Positions 26,851-35,197 of a stretch of 64,000 nt of DNA are shown here, piece after piece. Position numbers and translations under genes: made by a program. The stretch is from DASRHY01 sp035650275 (GTDB lineage: Bacteria; Actinomycetota; Actinomycetes; Propionibacteriales; Kribbellaceae). The stretch's first letter is position 1. Each line of letters begins with the position of its first letter. The DNA is taken from assembly GCA_035650275.1 (NCBI GenBank), contig DASRHY010000158.1:14507-78506 (forward strand), in the 5' to 3' direction. Below the pieces are notes generated by a model. It was not told the DNA's origin, made no database searches, and saw only the letters and a list, made by a program, of their open reading frames with translations.

Positions 26851-27652
26851 CGTGCACCACGCCCCGGACCTGGCGGGACTGCTCGGCCCGCCGGGTCAGC
26901 TCGTCGTCCGGCGGGTACCGGACCTCCTCCAGCGTCAGCCCGTGCGCCGGCACCACCGCGACCGCGGAGTCGCGGACCCCGGCGGCCAGGACGGCGGCCG
27001 GCCAGGTCACCTCGCGGCGGCCGTCGCCGACCGGGATCATCGAGCCGACCAGGGCGCGCACCATCGAGTGGCAGAACGCGTCCGCGACCACGGTGCCCTC
27101 GACCAGTCCGTCGCCGGTCCTGCTCCAGCCGAACTCGAGCAGTGCCCGGACCGTGCTGGCGCCCTCGCGCTTGCGGCAGAAGGCGGCGAAGTCGTGCTCG
27201 CCGAGCAACTTGCCCGCGGCCTCGTCCATCCGGTCCACGTCGAGCCGGCGGCCGACCCGGAGCACCTCACCGCGGCGCAGCGGGTCCCAGGCTTGCGGGT
27301 CGTCGCAGAGCCGGTACACGTACCGCCGGGACAGTGCGGAGAAGCGGGCGTCGAAGCCGGGAGCCGCCGCGGCCACCGCGGTCACCGCGACATCGCCGGG
27401 CAGTACGCCGTTCAGCCGCCGCAGCAGGTCGGTGTCAGCCGTCTCGACGTCCAGGTCGACGTGCACCACCTGGCCGCGCGCATGCACACCGGTGTCGGTC
27501 CGCCCGGCGCAGGTCACCGCCGGTCGCAGCGGCAGCCGCAGGACCGTGCCGAGGGCCTCCTCCAGCACCCCCTGGACGGTACGCGGCCCGTCCTGGCGCG
27601 CCCAGCCGTGGAAACCGCCCCCGTCGTACCGCACGTCGATCCGCCACCGCAC
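26843..27652 (-). CDS. truA: tRNA pseudouridine(38-40) synthase
   Basis: Converts U38-U40 of tRNA anticodon arms to pseudouridine. 269 residues, full length. The catalytic Asp is D53 in AGRTDTGVHARGQ; the N-terminal VRYDGGGFHGWARQ and C-terminal FCHSMVRALVGSMI segments are typical. It follows rplQ, as in many bacteria, but a strong terminator lies between them, so it is probably transcribed partly by read-through or from a local promoter not identified here. Confidence 0.96.
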   Translation of the reverse strand: MRWRIDVRYDGGGFHGWARQDGPRTVQGVLEEALGTVLRLPLRPAVTCAGRTDTGVHARGQVVHVDLDVETADTDLLRRLNGVLPGDVAVTAVAAAAPGFDARFSALSRRYVYRLCDDPQAWDPLRRGEVLRVGRRLDVDRMDEAAGKLLGEHDFAAFCRKREGASTVRALLEFGWSRTGDGLVEGTVVADAFCHSMVRALVGSMIPVGDGRREVTWPAAVLAAGVRDSAVAVVPAHGLTLEEVRYPPDDELTRRAEQSRQVRGVVHGG

Positions 27653-27690
27653 AGCCCCACCGTACGGGCGGAGCGCTCCGGAACGCCAAA

Positions 27691-27718
27691 GCGCCCCCTC
27701 CGCGGACGGAGGGGGCGC
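27691..27718 (-). terminator. terminator of the alpha (infA-rplQ) operon
   Basis: A perfect 12-bp G+C stem (27691-27702 with 27707-27718) and a 4-nt loop lie about 40 nt after the rplQ stop. On the minus strand the stem is followed by TTT, consistent with rho-independent termination before truA. Confidence 0.8.
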
Positions 27719-27760
27719 CTGTGGCAGATGTCGCGGTTGCGACTCTAGAAGGCGAGGGGG

Positions 27761-28444
27761 TCAGCCGCCGGCCTTCTCGAAGCCCGCCTGCTGCGCGGAC
27801 TCCTCGCTGTCGAACCAGACCTCGGCCTCGGTCTGGTCGTACCACTGCCCGTCGGGCGTGTGGTACTTCATCGAGTCCTTGTTGCCCTTGATGTCGAACC
27901 CGGCCGGCGCCGAGCCGTCCTCGTTCGGGGCGGCCGAGCCCTTGCCGAACTCACCCTCGGCGAGGGTCTCCGCCTCCGCGGTCTCCTCCACCTTCGGCTC
28001 GTCCCTGGCCTCGGCCTTCTTGGCGGGCTTCTCGGCCGCCTTGTCCGCCTTCTTGGCGGCCGGCCTGGCCTTCTTCTTCGAGTCCGCCATCGCCTCGACC
28101 AGCTCGATCACGACCATCGGGGCGTTGTCACCCTTGCGCGGGCCGAGCTTGGTGATCCGGGTGTAGCCACCCGGGCGCTCCGCGAACCGTTCGCCGATCT
28201 CGGTGAAGAGCACGTGCACGACGGTCTTGTCCCGGATCGTCCGCATCACGTGCCGGCGCGCCGACAGGTCACCGCGCTTGGCCTTGGTGATCAGCGACTC
28301 GGCCAGCGGTTGCAGCCGCTTCGCCTTGGCCTGCGTGGTGGTGATCGAGCCGTGCTCGAACAGCGACGTCGCGAGGTTGCTGAGGATCAGCCGCTCGTGC
28401 GCCGGGCTGCCACCGAGACGGGGGCCCTTCTTAGGGGTAGGCAT
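27761..28444 (-). CDS. rplQ: 50S ribosomal protein L17 with C-terminal extension and sunset-type domain
   Basis: 227 residues. The bL17 core (about 1-120: PRLGGSPAHERLILSNLATSLF, RPGGYTRI, NAPMVVIELVEA) is normal. It is followed by a Lys/Ala/Glu-rich linker (about 123-180) and a compact C-terminal module (about 183-225) with IKGNKDSMKYHTPDGQWY, T-AEVWF and AGFEKA. This resembles the small sunset module found at the ends of various actinobacterial proteins. E. coli L17 stops after the core. It is the last gene of the alpha operon. Confidence 0.95.
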   Translation of the reverse strand: MPTPKKGPRLGGSPAHERLILSNLATSLFEHGSITTTQAKAKRLQPLAESLITKAKRGDLSARRHVMRTIRDKTVVHVLFTEIGERFAERPGGYTRITKLGPRKGDNAPMVVIELVEAMADSKKKARPAAKKADKAAEKPAKKAEARDEPKVEETAEAETLAEGEFGKGSAAPNEDGSAPAGFDIKGNKDSMKYHTPDGQWYDQTEAEVWFDSEESAQQAGFEKAGG

Positions 28445-28492
28445 GGTTCAGTTACTCCAGGTCGGAGGGCCTGGTCGGCCCGCTGCAGGTGG

Positions 28493-29518
28493 TCAGTACT
28501 GCTCGGTCTCGGCGAAGCTCTCGTCCTCGTCCTCGGCGTCGTCGCCGTACGCCTCAGCGGCGGCGCGCAGGTCGAACCCGGGCGGGGAGTCCTTCAGCGA
28601 CAGACCCATCTCGGCCAGCTTCAGCTTCACCTCGTCGATGGACTTGGAGCCGAAGTTTCGGATGTCCAGCAGGTCCTGCTCGCTGCGGCCGATCAGCTCG
28701 CCGACGGTGTGGATGCCCTCGCGCTTCAGGCAGTTGTACGAGCGGACCGTCAGCTGCAGGTCCTCGACCGGCAGCGCCAGGTCGGCCGCCATCTGCTCGT
28801 CCACCGGCGACGGGCCGATGTCGATGCCCTCGGCCTCGACATTCAGCTCACGGGCCAGGCCGAACAGCTCGACCAGGGTCTTGCCGGCCGACGCGACGGC
28901 GTCCCGCGGCAGCATCGACGGCTTGGTCTCGACGTCCACGACCAGCCGGTCGAAGTCGGTGCGCTGCTCGACACGGGTGGCCTCGACCTTGTAGGTCACC
29001 TTCAGCACCGGCGAGTAGATCGAGTCGACCGGCATCCGGCCGATCTCGGCGTCCGCGGACTTGTTCTGCACCGCGGAGACGTAGCCACGGCCGCGCTCGA
29101 CGACCAGCTCCATCTCGAGCCGGCCCTTCTCGTTCAGGGTGGCGATCTTCAGGTCCGGGTTGTGCACCTCGACACCGGCCGGCGGCGCGATGTCGGCGGC
29201 GGTGACGTCACCGGGGCCCTGCTTGCGCAGGTACATGGTGACCGGCTCGTCGTGCTCGGAGGAGACGACCAGGTCCTTGAGGTTCAGGATCAGCTGGGTG
29301 GCGTCCTCCTTGACCCCGGCCACGGTGGAGAACTCGTGCAGGACGCCGTCGATCTTGATGCTGGTGACGGCGGCCCCCGGGATGGAGGACAGCAGGGTAC
29401 GGCGGATCGAGTTGCCGAGGGTGTAACCGAAGCCCGGCTCGAGCGGCTCGATCACGAACCGCGACCGGTGCTCCTCGACGACATCTTCGGTGAGGGTGGG
29501 GCGCTGTGCGATAAGCAC
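28493..29518 (-). CDS. rpoA: RNA polymerase alpha subunit
   Basis: 341 residues. The alpha N-terminal dimerisation domain (about 1-235) starts with LIAQRPTL and includes EPLEPGFGYTLGNSLR-like sequence. A linker and the alpha C-terminal domain (about 255-320: SYNCLKREGIHTVGEL, IRNFGSKSIDEVK) bind UP elements and activators. The start is GTG 29518, with AAAGGA upstream. It is separated from rpsD by 150 bp that contain a perfect 28-bp inverted repeat, a larger gap than elsewhere in the operon. Confidence 0.98.
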   Translation of the reverse strand: MLIAQRPTLTEDVVEEHRSRFVIEPLEPGFGYTLGNSIRRTLLSSIPGAAVTSIKIDGVLHEFSTVAGVKEDATQLILNLKDLVVSSEHDEPVTMYLRKQGPGDVTAADIAPPAGVEVHNPDLKIATLNEKGRLEMELVVERGRGYVSAVQNKSADAEIGRMPVDSIYSPVLKVTYKVEATRVEQRTDFDRLVVDVETKPSMLPRDAVASAGKTLVELFGLARELNVEAEGIDIGPSPVDEQMAADLALPVEDLQLTVRSYNCLKREGIHTVGELIGRSEQDLLDIRNFGSKSIDEVKLKLAEMGLSLKDSPPGFDLRAAAEAYGDDAEDEDESFAETEQY

Positions 29519-29568
29519 TGTGTTTCTTCCTTTCCGCGACGACCGCTATATGAGGCCGCAGACTCGGG

Positions 29569-29655
29569 CTCGCGATTGGACGCATGTTTCAAGCCCCGAC
29601 AGCGGGCCTGGTGTTGGACGCCTTCGTGGGCTTGAAACATGCGTCCAATCGCGAG
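29569..29655. repeat. perfect 28-bp inverted repeat between rpsD and rpoA
   Basis: Left arm 29569-29596 and right arm 29628-29655 are exact reverse complements, with a 31-nt loop (29597-29627). The arms are about 57% G+C, lower than the flanking genes. The loop repeats TTGGACGC, which is also in the left arm. As RNA it would form a very stable hairpin about 50 nt before the rpoA GTG. It has no U-tract, no open frame and no clear target-site duplication. Confidence 0.9.
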
Positions 29656-29668
29656 TGTGGCGTGTTGC

Positions 29669-30277
29669 CTAGTTCTTCGAGTAGAGCTCGACGATCAGGT
29701 GCTCGGCGACCTGGGTGTCGATCTGCTGCCGGGTGGGCAGCTGGTGGACGAGGATGCGCAGCCGCTCGGGCAGCACCTCGAGCCAGGCGGGAACCACACG
29801 CTCGGAGTGGGTCTCGCGGGCGATGATGAACGGCGTCGTCTCGGCCGACTTCTGCTTGACGTCGATGACGTCGTGCGGAGCCACCCGGTACGACGGGATG
29901 TTCACCTTGACGCCGTTCACGGTGAAGTGGCCGTGCACGACGAGCTGACGGGCCTGCCGGCGGGTACGGGCCAGGCCGGAGCGGTACACCACGTTGTCCA
30001 GCCGGGACTCGAGGATCTGCAGCAGGTTGTCACCGGTCTTGCCGGGACGCCGCGAGGCCTCCTCGTAGTACCGGCGGAACTGCTTCTCCAGCACGCCGTA
30101 CGAGTAACGCGCCTTCTGCTTCTCACGCAGCTGGAGCAGGTACTCGCTCTCCTTGGGACGGCCGCGGCCGTGCACACCCGGCGGGTACGGACGGCGCTCG
30201 AAGGCCTTGTCGCCGCCGACGAGGTCGACCCCGAGCCGGCGCGACTTCTTGGTCATGGGTCCGGTGTAACGGGCCAT
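29669..30277 (-). CDS. rpsD: 30S ribosomal protein S4
   Basis: 202 residues of uS4, which nucleates 16S 5'-domain assembly; in other bacteria it can repress its own operon. Starts MARYTGPMTKKSRRLG; the S4 RNA-binding domain (about 95-160) includes RLDNVVYRSGLARTRRQARQLV. ATG 30277 has GAGAGGAG upstream; the longer frame to 30481 overlaps rpsK and is excluded. It lacks the N-terminal zinc cysteines of the C+ form. Confidence 0.97.
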   Translation of the reverse strand: MARYTGPMTKKSRRLGVDLVGGDKAFERRPYPPGVHGRGRPKESEYLLQLREKQKARYSYGVLEKQFRRYYEEASRRPGKTGDNLLQILESRLDNVVYRSGLARTRRQARQLVVHGHFTVNGVKVNIPSYRVAPHDVIDVKQKSAETTPFIIARETHSERVVPAWLEVLPERLRILVHQLPTRQQIDTQVAEHLIVELYSKN

Positions 30278-30308
30278 TGAATGCGCTCCTCTCTCTGTCT
30301 CGGGGCGG

Positions 30309-30716
30309 TCAGACCCGGCGCCGCTTGGGCGGGCGGCAGCCGTTGTGGGCGGTCGGGGTGACGTCCTGGATGGTGCCGACCTCGAGGCCGACGGCACCCA
30401 GCGAACGGATCGCGGTCTCACGGCCGGAGCCGGGACCCTTGACGAAGACGTCGATCTTGCGCATGCCGTGCTCCATCGCACGCCGGCCGGCGGCCTCGGC
30501 GGCCATCTGCGCGGCGAACGGGGTCGACTTGCGGGAGCCCTTGAAGCCGACGGTGCCGGCCGAGGCCCACGAGATCACCGCACCGGACGGGTCGGTGATC
30601 GTGACGATCGTGTTGTTGAACGTGCTCTTGATGTGCGCGTGGCCGGCGGCCACGTTCTTCTTCTCCTTGCGGCGCACCTTCTTGGCGCCGGCCGCGGTGC
30701 GGCTCTTGGGTGGCAT
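30309..30716 (-). CDS. rpsK: 30S ribosomal protein S11
   Basis: 135 residues of uS11, a platform protein near the mRNA exit. Core signatures are HIKSTFNNTIVTITDPSG, GSRKSTPFAAQMAAE and the C-terminal DVTPTAHNGCRPPKRRRV. Alpha operon, between rpsM and rpsD. Confidence 0.97.
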   Translation of the reverse strand: MPPKSRTAAGAKKVRRKEKKNVAAGHAHIKSTFNNTIVTITDPSGAVISWASAGTVGFKGSRKSTPFAAQMAAEAAGRRAMEHGMRKIDVFVKGPGSGRETAIRSLGAVGLEVGTIQDVTPTAHNGCRPPKRRRV

Positions 30717-30763
30717 GGGTCAGTGGCTCCTAGACAGGCTCTGGACTGGGGTGGGCACGGCGA

Positions 30764-31138
30764 TCACTTCACCTTCTTCTTGCCGGCGATCGCCTTGCGA
30801 CGGCCCTTGCGGCTGCGGGCGTTGGTCCGGGTCCGCTGACCACGGACCGGCAGGCCGCTGCGGTGCCGGCGGCCCTGGTACGAGCCGATCTCGATCTTCC
30901 GGCGGATGTCGGCGGTCACCTCACGACGGAGGTCACCTTCGATCTTGTAGTTGCCCTCGATCCAGTCACGGAGCTTGACGAGCTCCTCGTCACCCAGCTC
31001 GTGGACGCGCTTGTCACCGGAGATCCCGGTCGCTTCCAGAGTCTGCAGGGCGCGAGTGCGACCCACACCGAAGATGTAGGTGAGAGCGACCTCGATGCGC
31101 TTGTCGCGCGGCAGGTCGACCCCAACGAGGCGTGCCAT
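30764..31138 (-). CDS. rpsM: 30S ribosomal protein S13
   Basis: 124 residues of uS13, which contacts 50S and the P-site tRNA. Signatures are ARLVGVDLPRDKRIEVALTY, the IFGVGRTRA helix-turn, SYQGRRHRSGLPVRGQRT and a basic C-terminal tail. It is 170 bp after rpmJ; that gap shows no gene, only an imperfect G+C hairpin near 31225-31250. Confidence 0.97.
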   Translation of the reverse strand: MARLVGVDLPRDKRIEVALTYIFGVGRTRALQTLEATGISGDKRVHELGDEELVKLRDWIEGNYKIEGDLRREVTADIRRKIEIGSYQGRRHRSGLPVRGQRTRTNARSRKGRRKAIAGKKKVK

Positions 31139-31308
31139 GTGGCGGTGTTCCTTTCGTCGGCAGAGGTGTGGCCGCGCGGTGCGTCCCTGCCCGCCTCGGT
31201 GAGCTTTTTGTTGTTCACCGGCAGGGCCCCGGCCTCTGTTCCGGGGGCGACGTCCGGGCCGTCAGGCCTGGACGAGCAGACGCGCGTCGTTGCGAGAAGT
31301 ACCTGTGA

Positions 31309-31422
31309 TCAGCCCTGCCGCTGCTTGTGCCGCGGGTTCTCGCAGATCACCATGACCCGGCCGTGACGGCGGATCACCTTGCACTTGTCGCAGATCTTCT
31401 TGACGCTCGGATTGACCTTCAT
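31309..31422 (-). CDS. rpmJ: 50S ribosomal protein L36
   Basis: 37 residues of bL36 (MKVNPSVKKICDKCK...). The zinc ribbon C-x2-C ... C-x4-H is intact (ICDKCK, ICENPRHKQRQG), so this is the zinc-dependent form. ATG 31422; it lies 40 nt after infA. Confidence 0.97.
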   Translation of the reverse strand: MKVNPSVKKICDKCKVIRRHGRVMVICENPRHKQRQG

Positions 31423-31462
31423 CGAGCTGCTTTCTTGATCTGTGAACGGGTGGTAGGTGCGT

Positions 31463-31684
31463 TTACTTGTAGCGGTAGACGATCCGACCCCGGGTGAGGT
31501 CGTACGGCGACAGCTCCACCACGACCCGGTCCTCGGGGAGGATCCGGATGTAGTGCTGCCGCATCTTGCCGCTGATGTGCGCGAGCACCTTGTGCCCGTT
31601 GGACAGCTCAACGCGGAACATCGCGTTCGGCAGGGCCTCCACGATGGTGCCCTCGAGCTCGATGACTCCCTCTTTCTTGGGCAT
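31463..31684 (-). CDS. infA: translation initiation factor IF-1
   Basis: 73 residues with a single S1/OB fold; binds the ribosomal A site during initiation. Starts PKKEGVIELEGT and ends RGRIVYRYK. ATG 31684 follows GCGAGGAC. It is first in the alpha operon, with a promoter at 31814-31844. Confidence 0.98.
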   Translation of the reverse strand: MPKKEGVIELEGTIVEALPNAMFRVELSNGHKVLAHISGKMRQHYIRILPEDRVVVELSPYDLTRGRIVYRYK

Positions 31685-31813
31685 GTCCTCGCAAATCTGA
31701 TCGTCGATATTGGTTCGGCCACCGTGCCTCTGGCCGTGAGCCACCCTCCTGATCCGGAACGGGTCAGGCAGCCGCGGGCAGCATGAGCAGAGGCCACGAA
31801 GGGCCAAGGAAAG

Positions 31814-31844
31814 AGTCTACGCGATCCGCGGTCGGGAAATCCAA
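31814..31844 (-). promoter_or_regulatory. putative infA / alpha-operon promoter
   Basis: On the minus strand, TTGGAT (31839-31844), a 19-nt spacer and TAGACT (31814-31819). The -10 box is good but the spacer is long. The leader to infA would be about 120 nt. Confidence 0.45.
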
Positions 31845-31850
31845 CCGGGC

Positions 31851-32294
31851 TCAGCGCTTCTTACCACCGAGTGCACCGAGCGTGACGACCACCCACGGGA
31901 TCAGCAACCAGATCGGCCAGAAGTACGGGAAGTTGCCCCCGTTCGCGATCCCGATCACGCCCCAGATCACCACGTTGATCACCACGATGGACCCGAACCC
32001 GCCGGCCGCGCTCAGCACCGGGTGCCGCTGCTTCGGCCGCTCCGGGAACTGCCCCGGCTTCGGCGTGGGCGTCGTACTCCTGGCCACCGCGGGCGTGCTG
32101 TGCGTCCGCACCGGCGGAAGATCCCGCACCAGCGGCTCCAGCTCGCCGTACGTGGTCACCTCGTAGAGCTTGTCCAGCCGGTTGTTGAACTCGGGCTGGT
32201 CCAGCCGGCCGTCGGCGAACGCGTCCCGCAGCCGTCCGGCGATCTTGTCCCGGTCGGTCTCGGTGAACCGCTGATGCGGCTGGTACTGAGGCAC
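31851..32294 (-). CDS. DUF1707 membrane protein
   Basis: 147 residues. An N-terminal DUF1707 domain (about residues 8-60: TDRDKIAGRLRDAFADGRLDQPEFNNRLDKLY) is joined by a Pro/Thr linker to two hydrophobic segments (about 93-115 and 122-140). DUF1707 occurs in small actinobacterial membrane proteins of unknown role. The GTG start at 32294 is uncertain because no good ribosome binding site is seen. It lies between map and infA and separates the spc and alpha operons. Confidence 0.85.
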   Translation of the reverse strand: MPQYQPHQRFTETDRDKIAGRLRDAFADGRLDQPEFNNRLDKLYEVTTYGELEPLVRDLPPVRTHSTPAVARSTTPTPKPGQFPERPKQRHPVLSAAGGFGSIVVINVVIWGVIGIANGGNFPYFWPIWLLIPWVVVTLGALGGKKR

Positions 32295-32315
32295 GGGGTC
32301 TAGTCTGCCAGGGCT

Positions 32316-33149
32316 CTAGTCGGCCAGGGCGCCGCATCTGGTCCCGAGCTCGGCGAGCCTGGCCTCGCCGCCGTCGAGCGCGGTGAGGATCCACGGGCCC
32401 TGCGGCGTCAGCGTGAACGTGTGCTCGGTGTGGGCCGCGGGCAGGCCGTCGTCGGTGACCACGGTCCAGTCGTCGGCCAGGGTGTGGTTGTCCTGCCGGC
32501 CGAGTGTGAGCATCGGCTCGACCGCCAGCGCCATCCCCTCGACCAGCTTCGGGCCGCGGCCCGGCTTGCCGTAGTTCGGCACGTTCGGCGGCTGGTGCAT
32601 CGCGCTCCCGATACCGTGCCCGACGAAGTCCGTCACGATCCCGTACGACGACTTGGCGCGGACGTGCTCCTCGATCGCGGCCGAGATGTCGGTCAGCCGG
32701 CCGCCCAGTTTCGCGGCCGCGAAACCCTTCCACATCGCGTCCTCGCACACCGTCGCGAGCTCCAGCAGCTTCGGGTCGATATCCTTCACAGGACCGACCG
32801 GAACCGTGATCGCCGCGTCGCCGTGCCAGCCGTCCACGATCGCACCGCAGTCGATCGAGATCAGGTCGCCCGCGGCGAGGATCCGGCCACCCGGTATGCC
32901 GTGCACGATCTCCTCGTTGACCGACGCGCAGATCGAGCCGGTGAAGCCGTGGTAGCCCTTGAACGACGGCACCGCGCCGGCCGACCGGATGTGGTCCTCC
33001 GCGATCGCGTCCAGCTCGCCGGTGCTGATCCCGGGGCGAACCGCTTCCCGCAGCACCTCCAGCGTGCGGCCGACCACCAGACCGGCCGCGCGCATGGAGA
33101 TGATCTGCTCGCGGGTCTTGATCTCGATCCCGCGGTCCCTGAGCCCCAT
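32316..33149 (-). CDS. map: methionine aminopeptidase, type I
   Basis: Removes N-terminal Met from new proteins; cytoplasmic, 277 residues. Metal ligands appear in order: SIDCGAIVDGWHGDAA (two Asp), VGHGIGSAMHQPP (His), AVEPM (Glu) and TEHTFTLT (Glu). No N-terminal zinc finger or SH3-binding extension. It is 12 nt after adk in the usual secY-adk-map order. Confidence 0.97.
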   Translation of the reverse strand: MGLRDRGIEIKTREQIISMRAAGLVVGRTLEVLREAVRPGISTGELDAIAEDHIRSAGAVPSFKGYHGFTGSICASVNEEIVHGIPGGRILAAGDLISIDCGAIVDGWHGDAAITVPVGPVKDIDPKLLELATVCEDAMWKGFAAAKLGGRLTDISAAIEEHVRAKSSYGIVTDFVGHGIGSAMHQPPNVPNYGKPGRGPKLVEGMALAVEPMLTLGRQDNHTLADDWTVVTDDGLPAAHTEHTFTLTPQGPWILTALDGGEARLAELGTRCGALAD

Positions 33150-33161
33150 CAGCCGTGAGGC

Positions 33162-33743
33162 TTACTGTTCGGTCTCGAGCGGTGCGATCGCCTTCAGCAC
33201 CCGCTCGCTCACGTCCTCGACGTCACCGACGCCGTTCACCTCGACCAGCACGCCGTGATCGGCGTACACCTCGAGCAGCGGCGCGGTCTGCTCGGAGTAC
33301 ACCTCCTGGCGGCGGCGGATCACCTCTTCGGTGTCGTCGCTGCGGCCCTCGACCTCGGCGCGCTTCAGCAGCCGCCGCACGATCTCGTCCGGGTCGGCCT
33401 TGATCACCACGACGGCGTTCAGCGCCTTGCCGGTCTCGGCCAGGAACTCGTCCAGGTTCTCCACCTGCGCGACCGTCCGCGGGTACCCGTCCAGCAGGAA
33501 TCCCTTCGCCGCGTCCGGCTCTGCCAGCCGGGCCCGCACCATCCGGTTGGTGACGTCGTCCGGCACGTACTCGCCGGCGTCGACGTACCGCTTGGCCTCC
33601 AGGCCCAGGTCGGTCTCCTCGGCCATGTTGGCCCGGAAGATGTCGCCGGTGGAGATCGCCGGAATCCCGAGCCGCTGCGCCAGCACCTTCGCCTGGGTGC
33701 CCTTGCCGGCACCCGGCGGCCCCATCAACAGCATCCTCATCAT
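33162..33743 (-). CDS. adk: adenylate kinase (short-lid form)
   Basis: Interconverts ATP+AMP and 2 ADP. 193 residues. The P-loop is GPPGAGKGTQA (about 8-18), the AMP site ISTGDIFR, and LLDGYPRT is the conserved core. The LID is the short form without zinc cysteines, typical of actinobacteria. Its start overlaps the secY stop by one base (TGATG). Confidence 0.97.
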   Translation of the reverse strand: MMRMLLMGPPGAGKGTQAKVLAQRLGIPAISTGDIFRANMAEETDLGLEAKRYVDAGEYVPDDVTNRMVRARLAEPDAAKGFLLDGYPRTVAQVENLDEFLAETGKALNAVVVIKADPDEIVRRLLKRAEVEGRSDDTEEVIRRRQEVYSEQTAPLLEVYADHGVLVEVNGVGDVEDVSERVLKAIAPLETEQ

Positions 33744-35041
33744 CAGCGCAGGAACCCTTCGTAGTTGCGCTGCTGGAGCTGGCTCTCGATCTGCTTCACG
33801 GTGTCCAGACCGACACCGACGATGATCAGGATCGACGTACCGCCGAACGGGAAGTTCTGGTTCGCGTTGACGAGGGCGATCGCGATAAGCGGGACCAGCG
33901 AGATCAGGGCGAGGTACAGCGCCCCGGGCAGCGTGATGCGGGACAGGACGTAGGAGAGGTACTCCTCGGTCGGCCGGCCCGCCCGGATCCCGGGTATGAA
34001 GCCGCCGTACTTCTTCATGTTGTCCGCGACTTCCTTCGGGTTGAAGGTGATCGAGACGTAGAAGTACGTGAAGAAGATGATCAGTGCGACGAAGGTGAGC
34101 ATGTAGAGCGGGTGGTCACCGCGCACGAAGTGGTTCTGGATCCAGGTTGCCCAGCCCTCACCGGCCCGGAACTGGCTGAGCAGCACCGGCAGGTACATCA
34201 GGCTGGACGCGAAGATCACCGGGATGACGCCGGCCTGGTTCACCTTCAGCGGGATGTACGTCGAGGTGCCGCCGAACATCCGCCGGCCGACCATCCGCTT
34301 GGCGTACTGCACCGGGATCCGGCGCTGAGCCTGCTCGATGAAGACGACGGCGGCCATGATCACCAGGCCGATGCCGACCACCATCAGGAAGGTCGCAAAG
34401 CCGTTGGACTTGCGGATCGCCCACAGCGACGCCGGGAACGTGGCGCCGATCTGGGTGAAGATCAGGATCGACATGCCGTTGCCGATGCCGCGGTCGGTGA
34501 TCAGCTCGCCGAGCCACATGATCACGCCGGTACCGGCGGTCATGGTCAGCACGATCACGCTGATCGTGAACCAGTCCTCCTTGTACAGCAGCGGCAGGTC
34601 GCAGGCCGGGAACAGCTGGCCGGAGCGCGCCAGGGCGACGAACGCGGTCGCCTGCAGGACCGCGAGGCCCACGGTCAGGAACCGGGTGTACTGGGTGATC
34701 TTCCCCTGACCCGCCTGGCCCTCCTTCTTCAGCGTCTCCAGCCGTGGGATGACCACGGTGAGCAGCTGCAGGATGATGCTGGCGGTGATGTACGGCATGA
34801 TCCCGAGCGCGAAGATCGCGAGCTGGAGCAGCGCGCCACCCGAGAACAGGTTGATCAGGGAGTACAGGCTCTGGTTCTCACCGGACTGGGCCTGCTTCAG
34901 GCAGGTGTCGATGGAGCCGACGTTGACGCCGGGAGCGGGCACCACGGACCCGATCCGGAAGATGACGATGATGAAGAACACGAACAGGAGCTTCCGGCGC
35001 AGGTCCGGAGTCTTGAACGCGTTCGCGAAGGCGCCTAACAC
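33743..35041 (-). CDS. secY: preprotein translocase subunit SecY
   Basis: Channel subunit of the Sec translocon in the cytoplasmic membrane; 432 residues and ten predicted transmembrane segments. Signatures are AFKTPDLRRKLLF, GIMPYITASIILQLL and the C-terminal GTSILIIVGVGLDTVKQIESQL. GTG 35041 is preferred over ATG 35056: GGGAGG lies 6 nt upstream and the protein then starts like other actinobacterial SecY (LGAFANAF). A structured 156-bp gap separates it from rplO. Confidence 0.95.
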   Translation of the reverse strand: MLGAFANAFKTPDLRRKLLFVFFIIVIFRIGSVVPAPGVNVGSIDTCLKQAQSGENQSLYSLINLFSGGALLQLAIFALGIMPYITASIILQLLTVVIPRLETLKKEGQAGQGKITQYTRFLTVGLAVLQATAFVALARSGQLFPACDLPLLYKEDWFTISVIVLTMTAGTGVIMWLGELITDRGIGNGMSILIFTQIGATFPASLWAIRKSNGFATFLMVVGIGLVIMAAVVFIEQAQRRIPVQYAKRMVGRRMFGGTSTYIPLKVNQAGVIPVIFASSLMYLPVLLSQFRAGEGWATWIQNHFVRGDHPLYMLTFVALIIFFTYFYVSITFNPKEVADNMKKYGGFIPGIRAGRPTEEYLSYVLSRITLPGALYLALISLVPLIAIALVNANQNFPFGGTSILIIVGVGLDTVKQIESQLQQRNYEGFLR

Positions 35042-35121
35042 CCTGTCCTCCCACATGTTGCCCGCACCCGGTCGGGGGCGGCGGACTTGTCAGTGGGCCC
35101 AAGGTCGGGCCCAGTACGCGA

Positions 35122-35196
35122 CGGAGCAGGGCCCGTGCGGATCACCGCGTGACAATAACAAACTCTGCCAACACAGTGCCGCACGAGCCCTGTCCG
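35122..35196 (-). terminator. long hairpin between rplO and secY (possible attenuator)
   Basis: 35122-35125 plus 35127-35140 pair with 35179-35196: 18 pairs, one bulged base (35126) and a 38-nt A+T-richer loop. The only non-Watson-Crick pair is G.U in minus-strand RNA but A.C in plus-strand RNA, so the fold suits the operon transcript. It begins one base after the rplO stop and has no U-tract. Confidence 0.65.
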
Positions 35197-35197
35197 A

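Noticed and set aside
29569..29655. CRISPR or tRNA gene at the rpsD-rpoA inverted repeat
   Set aside because: There is one palindrome only, no repeat-spacer array, and no cloverleaf.
31139..31308. Separate promoter between rpmJ and rpsM
   Set aside because: No convincing -35/-10 pair was found; only an imperfect G+C hairpin is visible.
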